From: Didymodactylos carnosus
Lineage: Eukaryota; Rotifera; Eurotatoria; Philodinida; Philodinidae
DNA: 42,376 nt
NCBI GenBank assembly: GCA_905250885.1
Contig: CAJNOQ010000729.1
Span: 1-42,376 of the forward strand
Reading direction: 5' to 3'
Shown: positions 21,943 to 34,401 of the stretch, piece after piece
How positions within the stretch are numbered: position 1 is the first letter of the stretch
How the letters are laid out: every line of letters starts with the position of its first letter
Program-made: the position numbers and the translations under genes
The notes under the pieces: model-generated
What the model saw: only the letters and a program-made list of their open reading frames with translations
Told to the model about the DNA's origin: nothing
Databases searched by the model: none

Positions 21943-23058
21943 CATTTGCACAAGCCTGTAAAAGCTCCTTGATGCTAGTCCAGAAACTGTCAATAGTCAT
22001 TCCATTAAAATAAAATAAAACGACGTACTTTCACATTATCTGTAACACACTTATAGTGTGAATAAGTTACAATGAAAATAAATCGCTAGAATCTACGTGA
22101 GGGACGTTGATGATAGTTCGCATTGATGCAGACAAGATATTTTAGGCACAAAATGCCACTGTCAGTATGAATTCGTGCTGTTCTTAAGAAATTTAAAAAT
22201 TGTGACTGTGTCCGTCACATAACCTATTCATTGTGATTGTCATTGTAGCTTATGTTACCTTTATTTCTCAAAAACATATTTGTTGGCTTGTTTTAAAGCC
22301 AACCAGAAATGAAAGAGCTTTTATTTATTTTATTTTGTTTGCTCAAAATAAATAGTAAATCAATTAAAGTTTTGAATGTTTCCAGAGAAGTTCAGTTGAG
22401 GGATATCAAGTGGGTCTGTTTACAAGTCACAGCTTATTCCTTTTTCTCTTGCATTGAAAGATTTAAGGATAAGGCTGCAAATAAGAAATTATTTCATTAA
22501 TATTCTTGATCTTAAATTAGTTGAGGAGTGGCTTAGATTTTAGTGTTTTATCATAAATCTTGAGTGTGACTTCGTTTTGACTTAAGTTTTGTTTAACTGT
22601 GTGGAACATGATCTTGAGTTAAGTGTTGACTTAGACCGTGTCCAGAGTTGTTGTAAGTCAATGTTGGAAAACGATACACTAAAAAGCCTAGACGTTGACT
22701 TAAGTCTGTGATTTCATAGTTCATGAACTTATGAGTATTGATAAAACAATATTCTGAAGACTAAAGTATTTTAGAAACAAACGATTAGTTAGGCTACGAT
22801 CACTCAGGTTCAATCGGGAGTAGCGGGGGGTATATTTAACTACTAATTACGCTTGTTCAGTACACTAGACTTAACTTCTCCTAATTTGTGAAACCCCCGA
22901 GCCTCAAGGAAAATAATGCCATTTGGAGAAGTGCATTGCGATAGTATTTAAAAATTACTATAACTTAGTAATTGTTTAAAATGTTTTATCACCGATGTTG
23001 TTCTAGATATGTTATCTGAACGTAGTTTTAATTTTTCTTAGTTTAGCAAACTTTTCAT

Positions 23059-23060
23059 AG
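23059..23060 (+). promoter_or_regulatory. Splice acceptor-like AG before KMT5A
   Basis: CTTTTCATAG ends 33 nt before the KMT5A start. Between them lies a 7-codon upstream ORF (23067-23090), in frame with the main ATG and closed by TGA 3 nt before it. Confidence 0.4.
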
Positions 23061-23093
23061 TTTTTTATGAGAAAAATACACGACAAGTGAGGA

Positions 23094-24659
23094 ATGACTC
23101 ATGCTCGCTCTAACGCTAAAGTGTCATCGTCTTCGACGACGACGGTCACAAATAATGGTTCTAAAAAATCGTCAACATCGAACAAACGAACATATCAAGT
23201 GGATTCACCAGTGACGGTTAGAGCGAATGATAGTGAAAATCAAGTTCCACAAGAGAAAAGTCCCTCGTTTTATCTTTTACCTCAGTTATTACAGTCAGAT
23301 GAACAACAGCAGCAACAATCGTCTTCGTCCATAGCTGTCCGTCAGACACGTTCAAAAATTCGAAAACAACTTCCTTTTAATACAATTGATGAGGAAAACG
23401 ATGAGATGGTTAATCAAAAATCATTACAGAATGAGAAACACCAATATTCTCCAACAAGTCAGTTAATATTTGATTCAACAAAAAGTCCACCAGGACAAAA
23501 GCCAAGAATTATTTTAAAAATTCGTCTTAATCCATGTAAAGATAATCAAGAACAAACGAGTCCAACAAAAGAATTAGCAAATGAAATAACGGAAGCATTA
23601 GGCACAGTTAAATTAGCAAATGATATTAAACATATTGAAGATAGTAAAAGTATTTCATCTCGTATTATACCATTTACACGAAATAAACGTATACAATCAG
23701 CAACAAATGTACCATTAAGAAAAATACATGGAGCACCATTGAGAGGACAATTTTTACATGCACCAGATATAAAAATAAATGATGTTGATAATAGTAATGA
23801 AATTATATTAAATCAATCAAGGTAAATTTATTTCATAGAAGATGCAGTTAATTTCAGAAAGAATTGTTTCTATCATATACCGTTCTTTCATTTAGTCCAC
23901 AGCCGTTTCCTCTAGCATCCATAGCCGAAAAACTTCCAACAAAACAAATTGAAAATATTATTGACGATGTTACAAATAATGACAATGATCTTGGCTTTTT
24001 GAGACGTAGTAAACGACGTGTAAAGTTAATAAAATATAAAACAGCTATGAATTTTGATTCCTTTATTGAACAAGAATGCGAAGATGGTTTAGAGATACGA
24101 ACAACAACTGACAAAGGCCGTGGAATCTTTTCAACAAAAAAATTCTATCGTGGTGATTATATTGTGGAATATGCAGGAGATTTAATCAGTTATCAACAAG
24201 CAAAACAACGGGAATTAACATATGGTCTAAATTGTCGAATTGGCTGTTATATGTACTATTTTAAACATGGAGAAAAAGTTTATTGTGTCGATGCAACGGA
24301 TGAAACAAATCGTCTAGGTAAGCAAACTTGTGTGTTAATTATTCAGACCAAATCATTTGGGTTCCACCCTCTACACTACTGATAAACTCAACGTAGAACA
24401 CTTTTTGTGTTGGTATATGAAATGTTATGTAAAACAAATCAGAACATGTCCAATTTTTTTATCACTTTTCTCTTTAGGTCGTCTCATAAATCATAGTCGA
24501 AAAGGCTGTAATTGTCAGGCAAAAGTGCTTGTCATCAAAGATCAACCACGATTAATTTTGATTGCATCACGCGATATTAATGTTGGAGAAGAATTATTGT
24601 ATGACTATGGCGAAAGACGAAAAGATATTCTAGATAGTTTTCCATGGTTAAATGAATAA
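23094..24659 (+). CDS. KMT5A: KMT5A/PR-Set7 histone H4K20 methyltransferase
   Basis: Exons: 23094-23821, 23896-24317, 24478-24659, joining in frame to 443 aa. The enzyme family monomethylates histone H4 lysine 20 using S-adenosylmethionine, in chromatin compaction and cell-cycle control. The N-terminal ~280 residues are disordered, Ser/Gln/Lys-rich and not conserved. The SET domain fills the C-terminus: KGRGIFSTKKFYRGDYIVEY, GCYMYYF, YCVDATDETNRLGRLINHS, LILIASRDINVGEELLYDYG, and the terminal FPWLNE that matches KMT5A's HPWLKH. The NHS motif and the YDYG tyrosines needed for cofactor binding and catalysis are present. There is no post-SET domain, as expected for this family. The protein is longer than human KMT5A (~350-390 aa) because of its N-terminus. 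I saw no clear PIP degron. Single copy in the window. Confidence 0.9.
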
Positions 24660-24847
24660 ATAGTTTTTTTATTTTATTTGTAATTTTTCTCCGTGTGTGT
24701 GTATTTGTACAGTTAGTTTTATGTATGTTTTGTCTACGCATTCTGATCCATTTTACTTCTTGTCAAATGGTATTTTTTTCTTCTGACTGACTATCTCTTT
24801 CTCTTTATTTTTAATTCATTCATTGTACTAGGTCTCTCTATCTGTAC

Positions 24848-24853
24848 AATAAA
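24848..24853 (+). terminator. Poly(A) signal of KMT5A
   Basis: AATAAA lies about 190 nt after the stop, within an A-rich and T-rich 3' flank. Confidence 0.55.
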
Positions 24854-25371
24854 AAAATGTTTTTTTAGACCTAGATCTTGAAGAAAATATTTTTGTTAGA
24901 ATGACCATATTGATCTTAAGTTTTATTCTTTCACGCTGTAAGCGAAATCCTATTATAATATTATAATATGTAAACTATCGAAATACACAAAATTAAGTTT
25001 GTACGAATAGATACTTGAACACATGAACTTAGTTTTGCAGTAAACTGTAAAATAAATTCATTTTTTCTAGTCTCTTTTTGAATACAACGCTGATCCTATT
25101 TGTTAAATATTACTTTTTGTTGATGTTCTTTCTGCAACAAATAGACTTTGTTATACTAGTCATTTTTTCCTTTTTTTCATTAGAGTTATTTCTTTTTTCT
25201 GTGTGCGTTTTCTTTTGTACAAAAATAGTCTGGATTGACTGAAAGAAATATTTTATTGTGTTGATTGAACGAATAAAGAATAAAAACTGTAAAGTTTTAT
25301 GGAATGCTGGACTCAAATACTATCAAATTGTTTCAATATCAGTAAAGGGCAGCGATTTTAAAATCCAATCT

Positions 25372-25461
25372 GACGTATTAACTACAGCTATTTCCAACTT
25401 CATCTTTTTATTTAAAATCAAATAAAAAGATGAAGTCGGAAATAGCTGTAGTTAATACGTC
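25372..25461. repeat. Near-perfect 42-bp-stem hairpin
   Basis: Arms 25372-25413 and 25420-25461 are reverse complements at 41 of 42 positions with a 6-nt AAAATC loop. The stem starts GACGTATTAACTACAGC. The near identity of the arms means it is young or maintained. It resembles a fold-back MITE or a hairpin precursor of small RNAs. No target duplication is visible. Confidence 0.8.
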
Positions 25462-27079
25462 CGATCAAACTATGTGTAACGCTCATAAGACATGCTTTAC
25501 TAAGTTAATAACTGGCGGTTTGTCCAGTAACAATCGGAAGACGTAATAGGAAGTAAACTCTCTTAGCCCCATCTACAAAATTGTACATTGGTGAACATCA
25601 GTTTCTTGGAAATAATTCAAAGTTCTGTTCTAAAAAACTGATAAAATAAGATGTACAAAAGGTTTTATTAGAATGAAGTTTGACTTCAAGGAAAGAAAAA
25701 AATTAATGTACAATGATCCTTGAACTTGAACCTGAACTTAAACTTGAAAGTTAATTTTATGCCTAACAAAACCAAAGACTTGTAAATACAGTGTTACCGC
25801 GCGGAAAAGAGAACAACTGCAAGAAGAGAGAAAATCCTGGTGTTCTAATGTTCTTTGATAAAAGTTTTCTAAGGAGGAATGAGTAGTTAACACATGGTGA
25901 ATATGCGTGAACTGGTGCGTAGACAAGAAATTTTTATTTGCGGGAAATTTCTACGCTTGTGACTATGTGCAAAAATTACTCAGAAAAATTCTTGTGTAGC
26001 ATTTTTCTCCCATAAACATGACTCGTAATTGACGAGTGAAAGATGTGGACTGTCTGGTGAGCACGTGTGAATTTTGTTCGGTCATATGCTCATAGCAACA
26101 CATGATCACTAATGAAGTTATAAAAAAGTTCGCGCGTTTGATACTTGATACTAATTCTAACATATACTATATAAGACAAAACTTAAATAGAAATAAAGAA
26201 AGAAAAGAATGCTCCTGAGTCAAGTGTACATGACTATTAGATACACAGAAACCGACAATCAAAACGAAGAAAAAATAGACAAAACTGTGATTATGTCAGT
26301 GCACAAAATACCTTCGTACCTGAAGGACGTAAGGCTTGAGTCAAACTATGACCTAAAAATAACTATAACTAAAAATATCGTCCAAAGCACCTAGAAGTTA
26401 GCAAAGTATTTTAAGTTGGAGATAGAGCACTATCCCACGAAATACAAGTTCATTATCACCAGTTAAGATTCTGGTAAACTAAATCTTATTTTCTATAGAG
26501 AAATTCTATTACGTCTTCGTTTAATTTCTTTTCAAATCGCTAAAAAATATAAGTGATATATTGGCAGTTGGCTTAAATTGTAGAATATAGTTTTTAGTTA
26601 TTTTGTTGCGACATCTATTTACACATGTTCGTTCAGATTTAGTTTTTTTCTTATTGTGCAAAAGTGAAGTAGAATAACGTAGTAAATTAACATTAATTGG
26701 TGTTAAGAACATGAAATTCTACTCTATAACGTTTCCACTAAAACTCAGGTCATAGGTCTTTGATTTATCCATAGTTTACCTTTTAACTTTTTCACGCATT
26801 TGTTCGACCATATGATCTGAAGCGTTGTCATTGAGGGGTTGTTTATATACGTTGCAAAATATTTTAGACAGTTGCTATTGTTTAGTACGTTTTGCGAAAT
26901 GGTTTATGCTAAAAAGTTTTGAGCCCTTTTTCTTTATTTTTAGATCATAAATAAATTCTCGATTATGCTGATATAATTTTATTTATTTCAGTTTCCGGAA
27001 ACACGATCACACATACGCACTATTTTTTAAGAATTATTAGCATTTATTTTTCAAATAAGACGATTAATTTCATTTTTCT

Positions 27080-27081
27080 AG
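27080..27081 (+). promoter_or_regulatory. Splice acceptor before UBE2R start
   Basis: A TTTCATTTTTCTAG tract ends 72 nt before the ATG at 27154, with no ATG between. It could be a 5'-UTR intron end or a trans-splice site. Confidence 0.5.
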
Positions 27082-27153
27082 TTATTATATATAAAAAGAG
27101 GCATATTTTATTCTCTTCTCTAAATCTCTCACTATAATTATTTGAAAACAAAA

Positions 27154-28475
27154 ATGAGTCAAACAGCGAGGCAACCAACAAATAGTGGTTTAACAACAAC
27201 GACTGCCTATTATCAACCAGCAGCGTTAAAAGCATTACATACATCTACAGCAACATCAAATTCACCATCACTTAAAGCGTTATCGTTAGAGTATCAGAAA
27301 TTATTAAAAGAACCGGTTGAAGGTTTTACAGTAAGGTTGGATGATGATACAAATTTATACAAATGGCATGTAGGGTAAGTCAGAAAAAAAGAGTCCTTTG
27401 TTTTAATAATTCTGTATGTCTGTCTGATACTTTTTCTAGAATATTTGGTCCACCGGACACCTTGTATGCTGGTGGCTATTTCAAAGCTGATATGGAATTT
27501 CCAAGTACCTATCCATTTGCTCCTCCAAAAGTAAGTTTAGCGAAGTTTGACATCCAGCTTTTAGAAAAGATGAAATGAGGTTGTTTTAATCGAATGAAAG
27601 TAGTAGCTTCACTATTTTTGCAGCCTAGTTGTTATACTTTTGTAATCTGTTTTTTTCTGCAGGTTCGATTTTTAACAAAAATGTGGCATCCGAATATTTA
27701 CGAAAATGGTGAAGTGTGTATTTCAATTTTGCATCCACCTACAGAAGATCCACAATCTGGTGAACATCCGAGTGAACGCTGGAATCCAACACAAAATGTT
27801 CGTACAATATTAATGTCCATAATCAGTTTACTGAATGAACCCAATTGTTCATCTCCTGCTAATGTTGATGCAAGGTAATAAATATTTTTTGCACCATTAC
27901 GTGCAAGAAGCGTCAGTTTTGCGTGAATCACGTTTCAAGCTGTAAAGCTTGAAATTTTTTATTGACACTGTTATTCTACTAAAGCCTGTCAGTCGTCCAT
28001 TATTCCTCGGAATTTTTTCTTGGACGAAGTTAGCCTAATAATCGCCAAAGTTCTTCGAGAAAACCAGAAAACAGTCGTCCTCACCAGAGTTTCTTGCATA
28101 CAGCCGGGGACTGAAACACACACTGTATGATTTCTCTTGTATTCTATTTAACCAAACAATTTTTGTTATTTTTTCTTCTGTAGTGTTATGTATAGAAAAT
28201 TTAAAGATCATAAAGATTATGAATATGAAAATATTATTAAGAAACAAGTGAATGATTCAAAAGTTATTGCCGAACAAGAAGGTATTGTTATACCAAAAAC
28301 ATTAGACGATTATGTGGCACCATCAAGATCAAATAAGAAAACATTGACAGGAGGAATTAGTCGAGACGATGAGGATGAAACAGATTCGATGTTGGGCAGT
28401 GAAAATGGAAATAATTTGTCAGACAATGACGATGATGAAGAATATATGGAAGACGAAGAAGATGAAGGACGATAG
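27154..28475 (+). CDS. UBE2R2: CDC34/UBE2R ubiquitin-conjugating enzyme E2
   Basis: Exons: 27154-27374, 27440-27530, 27663-27874, 28184-28475, giving 271 aa. The start is the ATG at 27154 (MSQTARQP); the in-frame TTG 12 nt upstream is not a plausible initiator. CDC34-type E2s build K48-linked chains on SCF substrates. The UBC fold is nearly collinear with human UBE2R1/2: [48 protein letters not shown] with the catalytic Cys at residue 123, the family-specific acidic loop [20 protein letters not shown], then [20 protein letters not shown]. The acidic tail ([14 protein letters not shown]) that docks on the CUL1 basic canyon is present. The N-terminus is ~30 residues longer than in human. FBXW7, the receptor of the same ligase, is the next gene. 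Confidence 0.93.
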
Positions 28476-30298
28476 AAAATTCAAAACAAATAACTGACCA
28501 AAAAAACGAGATACACGTTTCTTTCCTGTTACTACTCCTTTTTTTCTTCAGTTATAGTTTGTTTACTTTTTCTGTTCTGTTGACATGAAAAGAACACTCA
28601 CTCAGTTTCTCAGAGCACATTACTATTTTTTTTTGTATTTGTTTGTACAGTATTTTTTTCATAATTCAGAAAGAACAAACTGTTGGCTGCACGTATACGC
28701 AGCCAAGAGATTGGAAACATACGTCATCACACGTTGAATTAACCATACAGTAGAGTTTTGTTTATTAGGCAAGCTTTTGAATCACAGCTCTTTCATATTA
28801 TTCTATAAACGTTGAATAAAATGACTAAAGCGTATCAGCGTTTATCAGACAAGTTATTTTCTCTACTTTTTTTAATAATATACTTGCTGTTCAAGAGCAA
28901 ATGAGAAAGACGACTTTTCGGGAATAACAACGATTACCGCTTAGCCTATTGGTTAGTCATTTGCTTCGTTATAGTGTTTATGTTATAAGTATTGCGCTTT
29001 TAAGCTCCTTTATTGTTTGCTCATGCTATTTATGTTTAACTTAATAGACTAATATGTGACATTCTTTTTGATCTGCGTTTTTTCTTTTTGTTGTGTACGA
29101 ATAGTTTCTTTCAATCGATATGCCATTTTGTCTAATTTATCTCAGCACAGGTAATAACATGTAATTGTTCCTTCTCCCTTCAACTTATTCTTTGTTTACA
29201 ATCAAATTAACCTAATCCTATCTCTGTCTCTGTGTGTGTCTGGTTTTTACAGGAAAAAGGATAAACACCCATTAAATGAATCATCTCTATGTTTTTGTTT
29301 CCAATAAAGAAAACAAACGGGTTTTTTTGTAGAATAAAATGTTTTCACGTTTTCTTGTTCTAATTTGACTTTTTTTCTATTTCTTCTTGTATATTGGAAA
29401 GCTAAATACAAATAAATAACTAATAGTAAAATGTCTTTTTATTTTATATTCAAAAGTTTGCGTGGCAATCACATGTCATTTTGGTGAAAGAGAATGAAAT
29501 ATTTCAAAAGAGAACACTGATGTTGAACTTGTTCCACGAAAATACCATGTAGCATAACCCAAACAGAAACGTTTTGTTGAGTATTAGTGAAGCTCTCAGT
29601 CGGTATCTTTCAACAAACTAAGACGGTTTTATAATAGAACTCTGTCTAGAGAACGAGCGTCAGCAAGAACCTCCATCTTTGCTCTCCATCTATGTCTGTG
29701 AGTGAGATCAACGCTACGTTTTGTGAACTCTAAGATAGAGGCAAGTCATACTTTCTCTTTATATGGACAGTGACAAAACAAAAATTGAGTTCTTAGTCAC
29801 ATCAAAACAATCAAACTTTGCTGATTAGTACAGCTTTAAGAAGAATTTATGAGCGATATGAAACTGTGTTACATGGTCTGTTATACACAATGGTCAGATT
29901 CCAAAAGAAAAGGAAAAACAACTCTTGTGGAAAAAAAACTTAAGCAGATTTTTGTTTCTCAAATGTATGCAATTATCGAAATTAGTTTTTTTATTGGATG
30001 ATATTCGTTCAAGATGGTAAGCTCCATGTTACGGTAGATGACGATTTGAACTGTAAACCTGTTAAGAAAAGTATCTCGCTTTGTATGGTTGACAGTTGTT
30101 TTTCAATCACATTGCACAATATTAGAGATCAATAAGACCGCAAGGACGATTTTCTTCCCCCTTATAATCTTTTGAGCTCAAGTTCCTGCAAAAAGAAATG
30201 TTTTTTAATGCAGAAAATTTTTGGCTGTCTGATCCTTCTTAGAGAAAAACCCACTGTATTAAACGACCTTGGTCTTCAACCCACAATACTTTGATTTT
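28476..30298. other. Intergenic region between UBE2R and FBXW7
   Basis: Contains the UBE2R 3' UTR with an 8-bp hairpin (TTGGCTGC/GCAGCCAA, 28683-28706) and T-rich intergenic DNA. No gene or repeat of note is visible. Confidence 0.55.
28815..28820 (+). terminator. Poly(A) signal of UBE2R
   Basis: AATAAA lies 340 nt after the UBE2R stop. A second AATAAA-like site occurs near 29306. Confidence 0.5.
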
Positions 30299-30300
30299 AG
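30299..30300 (+). promoter_or_regulatory. Splice acceptor abutting FBXW7 ATG
   Basis: TTTGATTTTAG ends immediately before the ATG at 30301. A leader must be joined directly to the start codon, either from an upstream non-coding or coding exon or by trans-splicing. Confidence 0.55.
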
Positions 30301-33254
30301 ATGTGTTCCACTATTTCATCATCTAATCCTTCAATTTTACCGACTTTTACTTGTGAAAATACTACTGGAGAATGTCAGATATTAACACCAGATACTTCTC
30401 TATGTCCAAAGTCGCCTACAAAACGTCCGTGTCGCGACCAAAGTGAATTAGTAGTAAATAAAACAAAACGATTATGTAACAGGTAATAAAGTCATCTTTT
30501 CTGATAGAATACAGCCTAGTTGTAAATTTGGTTATATATTTCGTTATAGTACACGAACATCCTTTTCTGAATTAAGAGTTGATGAAACAAAACATAAAAC
30601 TATTGACAACCCTTCTTATCGGCAAACAACAATATCAACACCATCAACAGTAACGTCAAATTCAAAAAAACCTTCACCATCTATTCTAGAATGGCTGTCA
30701 CAATTTAATCAAATGGCGTCGGATGATCGAACATCAGCCATTGATTTATTTATTAAAAATTGTTCCAGTGATACATCTCAGTTAAAATATTTACGAAATA
30801 AAATTGAACCATATTTTCAACGTGATTTTATTCGAGATTTGCCAAGAGAAGTAAATACAAATTATTAAAAAAAGTTATTGTTTCACTATAGTGCGGAAAT
30901 AAAACTAGGATTTTCTGGATCTCACATAATTTTATAAAAACATGTTTGTCTTTTTTTATTTTTTTCCAGCTTGCATTACAAGTATTAAGATATTTAGTAG
31001 CTTCTGATTTGTCACGAGCATCACGTACATGTCGTGTGTGGAATGAAATAATTAATGATGTATTATTGTGGAAACGTTTATGCCAAAATCAACAAATACA
31101 ATATAAAGATAAACCTTGTATATTTGACAATTTAATAACAAATCCATGGAAACGTTCGTATGCCTGTTATCAACATTTAATTCATACATGGAATAAAGGA
31201 CAATTACCACACTCAAGATATTTTCGAGGACATGAAGGTCAAGAATACACTGAATTTTTATCATTCACTCTAGCTCTAGTATTTACTCTTTAAATATTTT
31301 AGATTTTGTTATCACATGTCTTCAATTCGATGGAAAACGTATTGTGTCCGGTTCTGATGATAACACACTGAAAATTTGGTCAGTTGAAACAGGCGAAGTA
31401 CGTATGCTCGAAATTTTGGTAGAGTCTTCAATATTAACTAAAATTTTCTTTTTTATTTTAGTGTGAAAAAACATTAACTGGTCATAATGGAGGTGTATGG
31501 TGTAGTGAAATGACGGATAATTTAGTCGTAAGTGGAAGCACAGATCGAACAATTCGTGTGTGGGATGCTGAAACGGGTGAATGTAAACATGTTTTATATG
31601 GTCATACGTCAACCGTTCGATGTTTAGCATTGTACAAAGATTTTGTTGTATCGGGTTCACGTGATGCAACTGTTCGTATTTGGAATATAATCACAGGTGA
31701 ACGATTACATACATTGGCTGGTCATACAGCCGCTGTTAGATGTGTTTGTTACAATGGAAAGTATGTTGTGTCGGGTGCCTATGATCATACAATACGCGTA
31801 TGGATACCAGAAAATAAACGTTTAGTACATGTATTAGAAGGACATACAAATCGAGTTTATTCACTTGTGGTTAGTTTATTTCATCATTTTCATGTTTATT
31901 TCAATATCCATGAAAGTATTTTTTTATTTTAGTTCGATAGTAAACATATTGTTAGTGGTTCATTAGATTGTTCCATTCGCGTATGGGATGTTGAAAGTGG
32001 TACATGTTTACATCATTTAACTGGTCATTTATCGTTGACAAGTGGGATGCAATTACGTGGAAATATTTTAGTATCTGGAAATGCTGATTCAACAGTTAAA
32101 ATATGGGATATCGAATCAGGAAAATGTTTACATACTTTATCTGGTTAGTTTTATATCTTTACTTTATAGAAAATAGTTTGATTACTGGAAATTGAGAAGA
32201 AATAAAAATAATTAATCACAACAAAACTTAAAAGTCTATATCTTTTCGATTCTTACTGCAAGAAGGATAGACGGTAGTGGATCATGAACAATAAATCTCT
32301 TACTGATCAAAAAGATTTATGAATCACGTGTAAAATTTAACTTACTCCTACCTACAATGTCTGTTAATAAGGTAAACTTTTCCACCTTCATCAACTTTTC
32401 TCGAAAAATTACTTATGCAAGTGATAAGGATTGTCGTTAGTAGCTCGAAATTTTAATGATAGTAACATCGTTTCTACTATCATCTTTCTTATTTTTCATT
32501 CTTGTTCTAGGTCGAAACAAACATTTGTCTGCTGTCACTTGGGTACAAATTGTGTTGAATTATGTTGTTAGCTCGGGTGATGATGGAACAGTTAAAATAT
32601 GGAATTTAGAAACCGGAGATTTTATAAGAAATTTAATGGAATTAGAATCAGCTGGAAGCGGTAAGCTATGAGCAAAAGCATTATGGTATTTTTCTATTGA
32701 GTTTAGTCAAGTTGTTTCTTTCTAAAAAAAAAGGATCGAAAATATGTTTATTTCGTTTTCATTATTTCTTGACCAATCACAAAGTGTTCATGCCGGCACT
32801 ATTAACTAGAAAGAAAAAGTATTTATTGAAGACCGATTGCTTCCTCCATATGACTAATAGCTGTTTAAATACATTTTATGAAAAAGAGTTATTTAAATAC
32901 AGTTGAGATTAAAAGATATCAAACGAAGAACTAGATGAATTGTCAAACATCAATTCTTATTCGCGTTTTCTTTTAGGTGGTGTTGTTTGGAGAATAAAAT
33001 GCACAAACTCTGCACTTGTTTGTGCTGCTGGCAGTCGTAATAGTACGGAAGATACAAAAGTTATCTTACTGGATTTTGATCGTACAACATCTTTGAATAA
33101 TGACGAAAATAGTAACAGCAATAGTAGTTCTATGAGTACAACAGGCGCCATCCTTACCACAAACCCACTCCACAAAAACGATCGTATTAATTCGGATGAT
33201 GAAATGTCAGTGACAACAAATCCTTCAGCATCTTGTTCGCCTAGTATATCATAA
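30301..33254 (+). CDS. FBXW7: FBXW7 (SEL-10/Ago) F-box WD40 protein
   Basis: Exons: 30301-30482, 30550-30850, 30970-31237, 31303-31397, 31462-31869, 31933-32143, 32511-32660, 32977-33254, giving 630 aa. FBXW7 is the SCF receptor for phosphorylated cyclin E, Myc, Notch and Jun. Order: disordered N-terminus (1-~110), a helical dimerisation-like segment, the F-box (~153-200: [17 protein letters not shown]), a linker with WKRSYACYQ, then the WD40 propeller from ~248. Blades include [95 protein letters not shown] and [17 protein letters not shown]. The three phosphodegron-binding arginines of human FBXW7 (465, 479, 505) are conserved as R335, R349 and R375. A Ser/Asn-rich tail of ~50 aa extends past the human end. 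Because the ATG abuts an acceptor, further upstream exons are possible. Confidence 0.93.
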
Positions 33255-33515
33255 ATATAGACAAAAAAATTAAAATCATGAGAATGTTTTCTGTGATTGT
33301 TCCCAATCTTATTTTGTGTGTGTGCGTGTGTGTGTGTGACGGTGATTCTGAAAACGACTGTCATTTTTAACTTAAGTTTGCCATGCTTTTTACATAAAAA
33401 GAATTTCATTTTTCTCACCTGTTTTTCGTTTGTCTCTGTCGGTTTTTTTTTCTTTGCACTATTGTTGTTATCATTAATATTTTTGTTGCGCACGCTCATC
33501 TGTTTAGAAAAAAAA

Positions 33516-33516
<1 letters not shown>

Positions 33517-33581
<65 letters not shown>
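33517..33581. repeat. (TG)n microsatellite
   Basis: Thirty-two uninterrupted TG units lie about 260 nt after the FBXW7 stop, probably in its 3' UTR. A shorter interrupted TG tract occurs at ~33315-33339. Confidence 0.95.
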
Positions 33582-33583
<2 letters not shown>

Positions 33584-34044
33584 TAATCTTTAATTATTGG
33601 CAACACAGATAAAACAAAATTTCTTTTTGGTTAGTACAGCATTCTTTTCCTGCTCGTTAGTTCGGTTTATTTTGCGTGTACGATTCCCCTCGTGTATTTG
33701 ATCTGCTATTTTTTCTTTTTATCTATTTTCACTTCCGGTGAGAGCGACAAATCTTAAAAACCAAAACACATTTTATCTCTTATTTCTCTACTTGTTTATG
33801 ATAGATAAATAATTCAGATTTTGTTTTTTTTTCGTCAAAACTAGAACAAAACCAATATCTATGATGTTTATCCTGTTTTTATTTATATGTTCTTGTTGTT
33901 CAAACTTATCGTTGATTATTTTTCTGTTCTGTTCGATTTTTTTTTTTATAATGTCATTTTTTGTTGTTGTGTATTCCATTAAGAAAGAAAAAACAAAAAA
34001 AGTCGTTATCACGACATTTATAGTATCATGAAAAAAACAAAAAT

Positions 34045-34050
34045 AATAAA
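34045..34050 (+). terminator. Possible poly(A) signal of FBXW7
   Basis: This AATAAA is about 790 nt after the stop. I noticed no earlier canonical hexamer, so the 3' UTR may be long and include the TG microsatellite. Confidence 0.35.
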
Positions 34051-34388
34051 AATATATCTCAATTCAATAATATGAAATGTTTTAAGGATTGCACTGAGTT
34101 TTCTATTCTTTTTACAAATGAAGAGAATGTACACTATAAAGTTTCTAGTTTTCTTTTCGAAAAATAAGTTTAAACTTGACGAACGAGAGTTTCAAAAACA
34201 AAAAAGTATCACCATATCTCTATTGCCACATGTGAAATATTGTTGAGAAAATATTACTTGTTTAGTTGATACCAAAGTACTCAATGCATAGTAAGTCGAT
34301 AATTTAAGAAAAATAAATTTTATAAACGACTTCGACGACCAGCAACTTTTATATTTGTTTAATTGGTTTATGTTTATGTTCTAATTTC

Positions 34389-34390
34389 AG
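34389..34390 (+). promoter_or_regulatory. Splice acceptor before ATG10 start
   Basis: GTTCTAATTTCAG ends 11 nt before the ATG at 34402. This makes the in-frame upstream ATG at 34363 intronic or outron sequence and selects 34402 as the start. Confidence 0.6.
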
Positions 34391-34401
34391 CATTAATTCC
34401 T

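Larger units (their letters stand above)
21076..23058. other. Intergenic region between formin and KMT5A
   Basis: No gene was seen. The region contains a decayed partial copy of formin exon 6 (21301-21465) and a perfect 23-bp hairpin (21894-21942). The short plus-strand frames at 21560 and 22309 have no recognisable domain. Confidence 0.55.
24660..27079. other. Intergenic region between KMT5A and UBE2R
   Basis: It holds the KMT5A 3' UTR, a 42-bp-stem hairpin (25372-25461) and otherwise AT-rich sequence. Short frames on both strands have no domain. I see no gene. Confidence 0.55.
33255..34388. other. 3' UTR of FBXW7 and short intergenic region
   Basis: The region is T-rich and contains a long TG microsatellite (33517-33581). 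No gene was seen. The minus-strand frame 32957-33499 is an antisense shadow of the last FBXW7 exon. Confidence 0.55.

Noticed and set aside
27142..27153. TTG start for UBE2R
   Set aside because: The ATG at 27154 is the first ATG after the acceptor, in good context.
32957..33499. 180-codon minus-strand frame
   Set aside because: It is the antisense shadow of the last FBXW7 exon and its 3' UTR, with no domain of its own.
33517..33581. TG repeat as a CRISPR-like or regulatory array
   Set aside because: A simple dinucleotide microsatellite in a 3' UTR; no spacer structure.
34363..34401. Upstream in-frame ATG of ATG10
   Set aside because: A splice acceptor (TTTCAG at 34385-34390) separates it from the conserved part; the segment before 34391 is probably removed.
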